Source: Rhodobacter sp. (GTDB lineage: Bacteria; Pseudomonadota; Alphaproteobacteria; Rhodobacterales; Rhodobacteraceae). Taken from it: 10,603 bases of DNA. Below, piece after piece: positions 1 through 6,621 of this stretch. The translations under genes were made by a program, and so were the position numbers. Every line of letters begins with the position of its first letter. Position 1 is the stretch's first letter. The stretch lies in contig JAIXVS010000163.1 in assembly GCA_027482795.1 (NCBI GenBank), forward strand, positions 1-10,603, in the 5' to 3' direction. The notes beneath the pieces were generated by a model. The model was not told the origin of the DNA. It made no database searches and worked only from the letters and a program-made list of their open reading frames with translations.

Positions 1-198
1 CAGTTTTATGAAAATTTTACTGCTAATTTGTTGACAACGGGCCTGCACCGTCCCCAAATGAAAGGGATGCAAGCCGAACTTTCCCAGTCTGGTTTTCGCT
101 TTGCGGCCATCACCTTGGCCCCGCGCAAAGCTGTGCTGCACAAAAGAAACGCTGCATCATCACCCACAGTTGTTAAGCGATGCGCGACCCCGCGATGA
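1..198 (+). CDS. Possible 3' end of an unidentified gene (partial)
   Basis: Reading frame 1 is open from the window edge to a TGA at 196-198, about 65 codons, while the other two forward frames close within the first 35 bases. The residues near the middle (LLTTGLHRPQ, then GFRFAAITLAPRK) look like ordinary protein, but I do not recognise the family. The 5' end lies outside the window. It would end 35 nt before hpf in the same direction. The first 36 bases are strongly AT-rich, and the open frame could be chance, in which case this is the hpf upstream region. In many relatives lptB precedes hpf, but these residues do not look like the end of LptB. Confidence 0.35.
   Translation, partial: QFYENFTANLLTTGLHRPQMKGMQAELSQSGFRFAAITLAPRKAVLHKRNAASSPTVVKRCATPR
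31..59 (+). promoter_or_regulatory. Candidate sigma-32 (RpoH)-like promoter upstream of hpf
   Basis: TTGACA at 31-36 is followed after 15 nt by CCCCAAAT at 52-59. The second element matches the RpoH -10 consensus CCCCATNT at all but one fixed position, and the spacer is at the upper limit of the usual 11-15 nt. The 30 bases upstream are AT-rich. As a housekeeping promoter it is weaker, because the hexamer 17 nt after TTGACA is only CCAAAT. Initiation here would give hpf a leader of about 165 nt. The site overlaps the possible partial reading frame, so one of the two calls may be wrong. Confidence 0.3.
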
Positions 199-233
199 CA
201 GGGGCAACGCGCGCTTTGAATATAGGAGGCACC

Positions 234-809
234 ATGCGGTATCAGATCAGCGGCAAACAAATTGACATCGGCGAGGCGTTGCAAATTCATGTTAAGGCCG
301 AACTTGGCGAGGTGGTGGAAAAATACGCCCAGCGCCCGACCGAGGCCGTGGTGGTGTTTACCCGCGTGGCGCATGAATTTGTCTGCGAAGCCGTGATCCA
401 CCTATCGACGGGGCTGACTGCGCAGGCCAAGGGCCATGCTACTGAAATCTATGCCGCATTTGAATCGGCGCGCGAGAAAATGGACAAGCAACTGCGCCGC
501 TACAAACGCCGCATCCGCAATCATCACCAAACCCGCCCCCAGCCTGTTGAATTTGGCGGTGCTTCTTCGTATATCCTTGCCGCAACCGAAGAACCCGAAG
601 ATGACGACAGCGCCGAATTGAACCCGATCATCATTGCCGAGATGGAAACGAAAATTCCATCGATTACGGTGGGTGAGGCGGTGATGCAACTAGAGCTGTC
701 GAACAATCGTTTTCTGGTGTTTCGCAACGAAAGCCATGCGGGCGTCAATGTGGTCTATCGCCGAGATGACGGCAATATTGGCTGGATCGACCCGCGCAAT
801 ATCAGTTAA
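234..809 (+). CDS. hpf: Ribosome hibernation promoting factor, long form
   Basis: Long-form HPF (RaiA/YfiA family) of 191 residues. In this family the protein binds the 30S subunit in stationary phase or stress and promotes formation of inactive 100S ribosome dimers. Residues 1 to about 105 form the ribosome-binding domain, which ends in a basic stretch (QLRRYKRRIRNHH, about 86-98). An acidic linker (EEPEDDDSAE, 119-128) follows. Residues about 130-191 are the dimerising C-terminal domain with its characteristic ending VVYRRDDGNIGWIDP. The ATG at 234 is chosen because AGGAGG lies at 224-229, 4 nt upstream, and the protein then begins MRYQISGKQI as homologs do. An in-frame ATG at 180 would add 18 unlikely residues. 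ptsN follows after 39 nt on the same strand, an arrangement common in alphaproteobacteria, so the two are probably cotranscribed. Confidence 0.95.
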   Translation: MRYQISGKQIDIGEALQIHVKAELGEVVEKYAQRPTEAVVVFTRVAHEFVCEAVIHLSTGLTAQAKGHATEIYAAFESAREKMDKQLRRYKRRIRNHHQTRPQPVEFGGASSYILAATEEPEDDDSAELNPIIIAEMETKIPSITVGEAVMQLELSNNRFLVFRNESHAGVNVVYRRDDGNIGWIDPRNIS

Positions 810-848
810 ACGCGGCGCCTTTGGGCCTGCGACATAAGGAAGCCAGTT

Positions 849-1313
849 ATGGACTTGTCCAAAATTCTTGCGCCAAACTCTGTAAAGGTTATGGCGCATC
901 AGCCCAGCAAAAAGCGTCTGTTTCAAGAGCTGGGCGAACTGGCGGCGCAGGCCCATGGGCTTATGCCCGCAGCAGCGATTGACGGCCTTTTAGAGCGCGA
1001 GACGCTGGGGCCAACGGGCGTGGGCAATGGCATTGCCCTGCCCCATGCCCGCCTACATGGGTTAGAGCGGATTGTTGGCGTGTTTATGCGGCTGGAAAAG
1101 CCGCTAGATTATGAAAGCGTCGATCGCCAGCCCGTTGATTTGGTGTTTGCGCTGTTTGCGCCCAAAGATTCGGGTGTGGATCATTTGAAAGCCTTGGCGC
1201 TGGTGTCGCGCACTATGCGCGATGCGGGCATCTGTTCAAAGCTGCGGGCCAACAATGACCCTGCGACGATTTTCGCCATTTTGACAGAAAGCCGCGCGCC
1301 GCAGGCGGCCTAG
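849..1313 (+). CDS. ptsN: PTS IIA-like nitrogen regulatory protein PtsN (EIIA-Ntr)
   Basis: A 154-residue EIIA-Ntr, the terminal phosphoacceptor of the nitrogen-related phosphotransferase system (PtsP-NPr-EIIA-Ntr). It regulates rather than transports: in other bacteria its phosphorylation state affects potassium uptake, nitrogen metabolism and envelope functions. The PTS EIIA type-2 active site is clear in GNGIALPHARL, where His66 is the expected phosphorylated residue. The later segment DLVFALFAPKDSGVDHLKAL is also typical. Length is normal for the family. AAGGA lies 8 nt upstream of the ATG. It follows hpf after a 39-nt spacer. No other PTS component is in the window. The gene ends in TAG at 1311-1313, 9 nt from the end of the convergent sulfotransferase gene. 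Confidence 0.95.
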   Translation: MDLSKILAPNSVKVMAHQPSKKRLFQELGELAAQAHGLMPAAAIDGLLERETLGPTGVGNGIALPHARLHGLERIVGVFMRLEKPLDYESVDRQPVDLVFALFAPKDSGVDHLKALALVSRTMRDAGICSKLRANNDPATIFAILTESRAPQAA

Positions 1314-1325
1314 ATCGGCGGCCTA
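1304..1325. repeat. 9-bp direct repeat carrying both convergent stop codons
   Basis: GGCGGCCTA occurs at 1304-1312 and again at 1317-1325. The first copy contributes the TA of the ptsN stop TAG; the second contains CTA, the complement of the sulfotransferase TAG stop. It spans almost the whole junction between the two convergent genes. No T-tracted hairpin is visible here. Confidence 0.6.
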
Positions 1326-2726
1326 AAGCGGCGTCCAAGCGCCAAAGCCAAAGCCTGTGTAATCTTTATCATAGGCGGCGCGGGCGGCTGCGTCTAAATC
1401 TGCACCGTAAATGCTGGCCAGATTGGGATAGACGGGGCTTGGCGCATCGGGCACGATTTGCGGTGCGGTCAGTCCCAGATCGGCAGCGATGCGGCCTAAA
1501 TCACGTTGCACATCGCCCTCGCGGATAATCGCATCGGGCAGGCCAATGGCCGCAAAGCCCTGCAAAATGGCGGTTTGGCTGGCAAATTGCGTCAGCACCT
1601 TAAGCCCCGTTTGCCCTGCCAAATTGCGCTTTAGAAAATTCATAAATGTCAAAAAAGCGGTGCGAAATTCGGCGTCTGACGCAAAAGCCTCGCCCTGTAG
1701 GGGCAGCGGCAGATAGTGAAACTTGGCCAGATAGGGGCGCAGTTCGGGTTGCAGGGGGCTGGACAAAAACAGACAAAACATCGCATGGGCGCGGGCCAGC
1801 GGGTGGCGCAGCACGGTAAAGCTGCGATAGCCTGGCCGCGCCTCTTTCCATTGGCGCAGGGCCTTGCGATCAAAATCGCGGCTGACCGCGCCTTGGGATT
1901 TAAGCCATGCCGCAACCCCGCCCCACGGCGCGCCAGCCACAGGCATGAACAGCAGCGCTGGTGCATCAAGCCCCACATAGTTCAGCACGCCCGCATTGCG
2001 GCGCGGTTCAAAATTGGGGGTGCGGGTTAGGTTAAACCGATCCATCCGCGAAAGGGCAGCGGCCATGTCGTCAGGGTTGGTGACCTTATCTTCCAACGCT
2101 TCGGGGTTTTGCTTTTTCAGCGTGGTATCGATGTTTTTCAGCCGATCCTTCAGCCCCAAAAACACCGCAACGCCGTTAAGAACATCGACATTCAAAATGT
2201 CTTCATAATCCAAATAAAACGCCGTTTGCCCCGTGGTTTGCAAACGGTTCAGCAGCAGCACCTGAAAATCTTGGATCGCTTCCAAGTGCCGTTCAAACTG
2301 GGCCATGTCAAAGGTGGGCTGCACCGTGGTATGGCGGCGCGTGTTCATCAGCCGCCACTGGTCGGTTTGCCGCGCGATTTTCCAACTGATAAAACTTTCG
2401 ACAGGATTGCGGGTAAGGATGATTTTCGCGCAGGCAGGATCATTTAGAACGGCGTCCAAAACGCGCGGATCATGGTCGTGGAAATAGCGAAAGCCAGACA
2501 GCCCTTCGGTTTGCGCACGCATGGCGGCCAGCAGGCCCAATGGGTTTTCGTCGCGCTGCGCGGCGGTAAACCCGCACAGCGTATCATTGGTGTGGTTGCC
2601 CAAAAGATAGGGGTTAAACGCCTCGCCATAGCAGTGAAAACCCGCCAGCCGATTCAGGTTCATTTCCAGAAAGTTTGACCCCGTGCGCATTTCGCCAAAG
2701 ATCACAAAGCTGGTGAAACGGGCCAT
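1323..2726 (-). CDS. NodH-like sulfotransferase family protein with two tandem units
   Basis: A 467-residue protein of the sulfotransferase superfamily, of the kind often annotated 'nodulation protein NodH' in Rhodobacterales. Such enzymes transfer sulfate from PAPS to a sugar hydroxyl. Residues 8-21 (VIFGEMRTGSNFLE) resemble the 5'-phosphosulfate-binding loop, and residues 102-117 (IILTRNPVESFISWKI) resemble the 3'-phosphate-binding segment, with Arg106 and Ser111 in the expected places. The length is well above a single domain. Residues about 255-467 look like a second, degenerate unit: MPVAGAPWGGVAAWL (261-275) in the loop position, VLRHPLARAHAMFC (305-318) as the second motif, and a family-like ending (YDKDYTGFGFGAW). 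The ATG at 2726 directly follows the TAA of the GT14-like gene and no strong Shine-Dalgarno is seen, so translation is probably coupled. The acceptor is unknown; the neighbours suggest a surface glycan. Confidence 0.8.
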   Translation of the reverse strand: MARFTSFVIFGEMRTGSNFLEMNLNRLAGFHCYGEAFNPYLLGNHTNDTLCGFTAAQRDENPLGLLAAMRAQTEGLSGFRYFHDHDPRVLDAVLNDPACAKIILTRNPVESFISWKIARQTDQWRLMNTRRHTTVQPTFDMAQFERHLEAIQDFQVLLLNRLQTTGQTAFYLDYEDILNVDVLNGVAVFLGLKDRLKNIDTTLKKQNPEALEDKVTNPDDMAAALSRMDRFNLTRTPNFEPRRNAGVLNYVGLDAPALLFMPVAGAPWGGVAAWLKSQGAVSRDFDRKALRQWKEARPGYRSFTVLRHPLARAHAMFCLFLSSPLQPELRPYLAKFHYLPLPLQGEAFASDAEFRTAFLTFMNFLKRNLAGQTGLKVLTQFASQTAILQGFAAIGLPDAIIREGDVQRDLGRIAADLGLTAPQIVPDAPSPVYPNLASIYGADLDAAARAAYDKDYTGFGFGAWTPL

Positions 2727-4424
2727 TTATTGCACCAAATAGGGGCGCGCGCGCTGTTGTGCGCCAAAGCCACCGTTTTCGGATACGGGAAAATCCCCCA
2801 CCAAGGTGGGCTGCATCCCCTGATTGCGCAGCGCCTGCAAAAACTGGCCAAAGCCTGTTAGATCGGTCAAGATCGGGGCTTCGGTCAAGCGGCGCATGGC
2901 GCGGGGGCTGATTTCGTCGACAATGGCTTGCAACGGCTCGATAGGGTTTTCCACAAACTCGGCCAAACTCCACACCCGCACCCGCGCCTTGACCCATGGC
3001 AGGCGCAGCACATAGGCGAAATCGGTTTCGATTTTTTGCAAGCGCGCTGCCTCGCGGCGGATATCGGCAAAATCAAGGTTAGATTTGAACAGCCGTAGCG
3101 CCCAGCCGCCCGTGACCATGGATATCTGCGCATTGGGATCGCGGGCCAAGAAATAGGTGATGGCCTGATTGTCAGCGGGGCCGAATTGAAAGCACTGCCT
3201 TTCGCCCCGTGTGTTCCACAAAAGGTTGGTCAAAAAATCCAAGGGGCGATAATCGCGCGATGCGGCCGAATCTGATAGCCCACCCATAAACGATGTCTCG
3301 CCTTGGGCGAAATGCACGCGGTCTGGCGCATAAAGATGGCCATGCACCCGCGCGCCCGTGGATTTGACCAGCCATTTTTCCCAGTTATCGAACACATCGG
3401 CAAAGCCTGCAAACACCGAATAGGGCGCGGCGGTGACGCCATTTTCCCAATCATGGTTCGGATGGCGGCTTTGCATATAAAGGCCAGAGCGCCCCTTAGT
3501 GCGCCGTTCTACCGCCTTGGCAAACAGGCGGTCGATCTTGGCGGCATTCGGCTCGCCGCCCAGATCGGGGGCAGGATCGCCCGATAGGAAGGTGTCATAC
3601 AGCTTATCGGCCTGAGACCAAATTTTGCGGGCCACAAAACAATCTGATTTGCGCAAAAGGCTGAGGTGATCGTCATAGAACACATGCGGCTTGCCCTGAA
3701 AATCGAACTTGGCCAGTGTCAAAGACCTGCTTTCAACATTGCCAGACACCTGCCGCACCATGGTTTGAAAATAGCTTTCATCAGGAATCCAGACGCGGCG
3801 GAAATAGGCGTCAATCGCGGGGCGGTCAGGGTTTTGCAAAATCGCCGTCAGGGTTTGGCGCGTGAGACACCACCATTGGCTGCCCAAATGCGGCACAATC
3901 CCCGCAGGGATTCGGCGGCGAAACCCGATGCGGCGTTGAAGGCCCACATAAAAATCAAACGCATAGCGCTGTTTGCGCCACGAAAAGGGAAAGCGCAGGG
4001 TAAAACGTTCAATATCCAAACCGCCCACTGTCCAGCCCACATCGGCGGTGGTCACGCTTTCGATGAAATTGGTTTGCGGACGCGCATCCAAATAGGCGCG
4101 CAATTCGTCTACGGGGCGCAGCGGCGCGCAGGCGCCTGATGCCAAAAACACATGCCGCACCTGCCCAAAATCGCGCAGCATGATGGTGGCGGCATCTTGG
4201 GTGGCTGCAACCAAACCCCATGTGCCCCATTCGCACACATAGCGCCGCGCAAAGCGGACGTTGGTCAGGCCCGCAAGGGCCTGTACCATTTGGTCATAAT
4301 TCTTGCGCTTGGTGCGCCGATCCACGTGAATGACCACAGGGCAATCATTTTCTGCCCAATGGCGCGCGACCTGCGCCGCGCGGGTCAGGTCATTGTGGCA
4401 CAGCATGACAAAGCCGACGCTCAT
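2727..4424 (-). CDS. GT14-like beta-1,6-N-acetylglucosaminyltransferase with long C-terminal extension
   Basis: A 565-residue protein. The N-terminal 270 or so residues resemble the Core-2/I-branching (GT14) family: MSVGFVMLCHNDL at the start, VIHVDRR (31-37), VFLASGACAPLRP (92-104), HLGSQWWCLTR (179-189) and WIPDESYFQTMV (212-223), which carries the family's acidic pair. GT14 enzymes transfer GlcNAc or xylose from UDP-sugars, but the donor and acceptor here cannot be read from sequence. Residues about 300-565 form a second region with no motif I can assign. I know this architecture as a Rhodobacterales protein with a DUF-type tail. The frame opens further upstream, but the ATG at 4424 is chosen because AAAGGA lies just upstream, the protein then starts with the beta-strand expected of the fold, and the ATG overlaps the TGA of the preceding gene (ATGA). 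No signal peptide or membrane segment is seen, so it is probably cytoplasmic. Confidence 0.85.
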   Translation of the reverse strand: MSVGFVMLCHNDLTRAAQVARHWAENDCPVVIHVDRRTKRKNYDQMVQALAGLTNVRFARRYVCEWGTWGLVAATQDAATIMLRDFGQVRHVFLASGACAPLRPVDELRAYLDARPQTNFIESVTTADVGWTVGGLDIERFTLRFPFSWRKQRYAFDFYVGLQRRIGFRRRIPAGIVPHLGSQWWCLTRQTLTAILQNPDRPAIDAYFRRVWIPDESYFQTMVRQVSGNVESRSLTLAKFDFQGKPHVFYDDHLSLLRKSDCFVARKIWSQADKLYDTFLSGDPAPDLGGEPNAAKIDRLFAKAVERRTKGRSGLYMQSRHPNHDWENGVTAAPYSVFAGFADVFDNWEKWLVKSTGARVHGHLYAPDRVHFAQGETSFMGGLSDSAASRDYRPLDFLTNLLWNTRGERQCFQFGPADNQAITYFLARDPNAQISMVTGGWALRLFKSNLDFADIRREAARLQKIETDFAYVLRLPWVKARVRVWSLAEFVENPIEPLQAIVDEISPRAMRRLTEAPILTDLTGFGQFLQALRNQGMQPTLVGDFPVSENGGFGAQQRARPYLVQ

Positions 4425-5431
4425 GCCCAGTTTCCTTTGGACATTAGCCCCAGAATTTCCAACTGCCGCCAGTTGATGTACCGCTCGCTCCACTTTGTCC
4501 AAAGGTCGGGCTGGGTGGCAATGCCCGCGCGATAGGCGCGATATTCGTGCGAATTGGCATAGTGCTGGCGGCGATCCATTTCCTCTTCGGCCTTATCGAC
4601 CAGCGTGTGAATAAACTTGGCATGCAGCAAACAACCCGATGCCTTTTCCCCGCCCCATTCGTCATACACAAGGTTCAGCCCGCGCGGCAGCAGCATATGG
4701 GTAGAGCTGACATAGGCATAGGGGCGCTGCCATTTCACCAGCGGAATTTTATTCAGCGCAGGGGCGCGTTCGGGCAAATCAGCAAAGAACATGCGCGCGC
4801 GCGGGCCGCCCTGAATCCACAGATTACCAAAGCGCGGGTTGCGTTCGATCACATAATTGCCGCTGTCAAAATAGGGGGCATGGGCAATAGGGTCTTGCCC
4901 TTCGCGGTAGGGAATCAGATCGAACGGGCCTTTGGGATACATATCCAGGAGCATGGCCGAAAAGGATTTGATCGATGACGCATCCAACCAATCGGTCAGC
5001 GCGCGCAAGGGGCGGGTATCGCAGAACGGGTAGACGAAGAATTCGTCAGGATCGACGGTTAGGCACCAATGGTTGTGGCCATAGCGCAGCAGCAGCCAAT
5101 TGATCCAATCCATGCCAAAGCGGGCGCGTTTATAGCTGGCATCGCTGTGCCACAAGGAAACATCCGGCTGGGCTGCCAGATATTCGCGCGTGCCATCGGT
5201 GCTGCCGTTATCGACAATTAGAAAATGGTTCACGCCCAAGTCGCGGTAGTATTTCAGGAAATAGGGCAGGCGAATGCGTTCGTTGCGCACGGTTGACAGC
5301 AGCAAGATGGCGCTGCGCCCTATGGCTGCGGTTTGGTCAACAACAGGGCGCAATTCACGCCGTTTGCGAAACGCGCGCACCAGCCAGCGCCTGCGCGCAA
5401 GGCGTAACATATACCGCGTTGCCAACCTCAC
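4421..5431 (-). CDS. Glycosyltransferase family 2-type protein
   Basis: A GT-A fold glycosyltransferase of about 336 residues, similar to the GT2-type family often found beside the GT14/sulfotransferase pair in Rhodobacterales. Seen are STVRNERIRLPYFLKYY (46-62), LIVDNGSTDGT (71-81) with the donor-binding acidic residue, and LTVDPDEFFVYP (124-135) with the DxD-like metal site. The N-terminus is very basic (RRRWLVRAFRKRREL, about 13-27). Donor and acceptor are unknown. The start is uncertain. The longest frame begins with TTG at 5470. GTG at 5431 has AAGG 7 nt upstream and is used here. The first ATG is at 5410, but its nearest Shine-Dalgarno-like sequence is about 15 nt away. The end overlaps the start of the GT14-like gene by ATGA, so the two are probably translationally coupled. 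Confidence 0.85.
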   Translation of the reverse strand: MRLATRYMLRLARRRWLVRAFRKRRELRPVVDQTAAIGRSAILLLSTVRNERIRLPYFLKYYRDLGVNHFLIVDNGSTDGTREYLAAQPDVSLWHSDASYKRARFGMDWINWLLLRYGHNHWCLTVDPDEFFVYPFCDTRPLRALTDWLDASSIKSFSAMLLDMYPKGPFDLIPYREGQDPIAHAPYFDSGNYVIERNPRFGNLWIQGGPRARMFFADLPERAPALNKIPLVKWQRPYAYVSSTHMLLPRGLNLVYDEWGGEKASGCLLHAKFIHTLVDKAEEEMDRRQHYANSHEYRAYRAGIATQPDLWTKWSERYINWRQLEILGLMSKGNWA

Positions 5432-5476
5432 CTTTGTGCCTTGCCTGTTGCCGTTGCCTATAACCGCCAACCCAAA

Positions 5477-6613
5477 CTAACGAATTTGAGTCAACACTAC
5501 CTTAAAGTGATCTGCCCAAAGTGGCAGATTTTGTTTTGTCTTAACGCTTGGCTGACTTTGGGCCAATTTCTTGATTGTTTCCAACCAAGAATAACTGTCC
5601 CTTGGGTCAAGGTAAACTGGGAAGTCACCGCAAACTTCGCGCAGAACGGGTAAATCAGATGCGATGACTGGGGTGCCAAGGGCTGCCGCCTCAAGCGGGG
5701 GCAGGCCAAAGCCTTCGGCAAGACTGGGAAACAGCAGCGCGCGCGCGCCTTGCAACAGGGTAACCACCGCCCCATCGGGCAGATTTTCGCCGTGCAGCAC
5801 CGCGCCAGAGCCCTGCAACTGCGCCATTTGGGCAAACAGCGCAGCATCTGCCCAGCCTTTGCCGCCGATCGCCACCAATTGCGGGGCAGGCTGGGGCAGG
5901 TTTGGCCAAAGGTCAAACAGCAGTTTAAGGTTTTTGCGCGGCTCGATTGTGCCAAGTGCCACAAAATAAGGGCGGGTGGGGGTGATGGGGCTGGGTGCTG
6001 GCGCGGCGAGTGTAACGCCAAGGGGGGCCAGAATGGCGGGCGGGATGCGGCCCGCTGCGGCGAAATGCGCCTCGGTCTTGGCGCGGGCATCGGCGCTGAT
6101 GTGGATCACGCGGGTTGCAAAGCGCGCGGTGGCGGCGATTTTGGCGGCAAATGGGGCGTGGCTGCCGATGCTGGCAAATTCGGGGTGATCCAGCGGGATG
6201 GTATCGTGGATCAACACCGCAGAAGTGACCCCGCGATGCTGCATGGCGCGCAGAACGCGGGCTGATAGATTGGCGTGGCCCACGTTTAAATAAACTGCGC
6301 CCTGCGGGACATGGGCCAAAAGATTGCCCAGCAGGATATGCGGGCGGCGCAGCAGGGCCAGGGGGCGCAGCTGGGCCAGCGCCTGCCCTTGGGCCACAGC
6401 ACCCATGGCCATATCCTGCAAAGCCGCGCAACCCTTTTGCCCCAACAGCAAAAAACCCCAGCGCGTGCGGATCAGGCCAAACAGGGGGTTTTGCAGGGAC
6501 AAAAGATGCGCCAAATAGGCCGCCTCGACCCGATCAATTCCCGTCATCTGGCCACGGCCCAAACGCGAGACAAGCCGCGTGACATCCAGCAAAAAGGCCC
6601 CTGCCACGTGCAA
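5477..6613 (-). CDS. GT4-family glycosyltransferase
   Basis: A retaining GT-B glycosyltransferase (GT4, Glycos_transf_1 domain) of about 378 residues. The acceptor-side half includes MTGIDRVEAAYL and SAVLIHDTIPLDHPEFA (131-147). The donor half has YFVALGTIEPRKNLKLL (216-232) and FPSLAEGFGLPPLEA (295-309), where E300 and E308 form the EX7E nucleotide-sugar motif. ALGTPVIASDLPVLREVCG follows, as is usual. The start is unclear because no ATG is available near the N-terminus: TTG at 6613, GTG at 6607 or TTG at 6592 (with GGGG just upstream) are all possible. Homologs tend to start just before a LLDVTRLVSR-like segment, which fits any of them. It begins 6 nt after galU, and the terminator-like hairpin at 6591-6621 covers the start. 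The last 60 codons are AT-rich compared with the rest of the gene. The sugar transferred is unknown. Confidence 0.87.
   Translation of the reverse strand: MHVAGAFLLDVTRLVSRLGRGQMTGIDRVEAAYLAHLLSLQNPLFGLIRTRWGFLLLGQKGCAALQDMAMGAVAQGQALAQLRPLALLRRPHILLGNLLAHVPQGAVYLNVGHANLSARVLRAMQHRGVTSAVLIHDTIPLDHPEFASIGSHAPFAAKIAATARFATRVIHISADARAKTEAHFAAAGRIPPAILAPLGVTLAAPAPSPITPTRPYFVALGTIEPRKNLKLLFDLWPNLPQPAPQLVAIGGKGWADAALFAQMAQLQGSGAVLHGENLPDGAVVTLLQGARALLFPSLAEGFGLPPLEAAALGTPVIASDLPVLREVCGDFPVYLDPRDSYSWLETIKKLAQSQPSVKTKQNLPLWADHFKVVLTQIR
5509..5540 (+). terminator. Terminator-like hairpin pointing antisense within the GT4 gene
   Basis: ATCTGCC (5510-5516) and GGCAGAT (5523-5529) are a perfect 7-bp inverted repeat around a 6-nt loop, extendable by one G-U pair. 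On the + strand the stem is followed by TTTTGTTTTGTCTT, the form of a rho-independent terminator. It is antisense to the GT4 gene and lies inside its last 20 codons, so it would stop antisense transcripts rather than the operon. Stem GC is moderate (4 of 7 pairs). Confidence 0.35.
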
Positions 6614-6621
6614 GCGGGCCT
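6591..6621 (-). terminator. Terminator- or attenuator-like hairpin at the galU/GT4 junction
   Basis: On the - strand AGGCCC (complement of 6616-6621) and GGGCCT (complement of 6595-6600) form a perfect 6-bp stem. A 3-bp inner TGC/GCA stem can form in the 14-15 nt between them. The stem is followed by five T residues. It starts inside the galU stop codon region, and its loop contains the TTG and GTG candidate starts of the GT4 gene. It could partially terminate after galU, or mask GT4 translation initiation. The T-tract is short and the loop long, so a strong terminator is not assured. Confidence 0.4.

Noticed and set aside
6..401. 131-codon open frame on the - strand opposite the start of hpf
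   Set aside because: It is antisense to the well-supported hpf gene, its residues resemble no family, and open antisense frames are common in GC-rich DNA.
3666..4139. 157-codon open frame on the + strand
   Set aside because: It lies opposite the catalytic GT14-like domain, whose motifs are clear on the other strand, and has no recognisable feature.
5736..5749. Alternating GC tract (also one near 4793-4803), possible Z-DNA or mutation hot spot
   Set aside because: Both sit in frame within glycosyltransferase codons, mainly Ala and Arg, and such runs are frequent throughout this GC-rich sequence.
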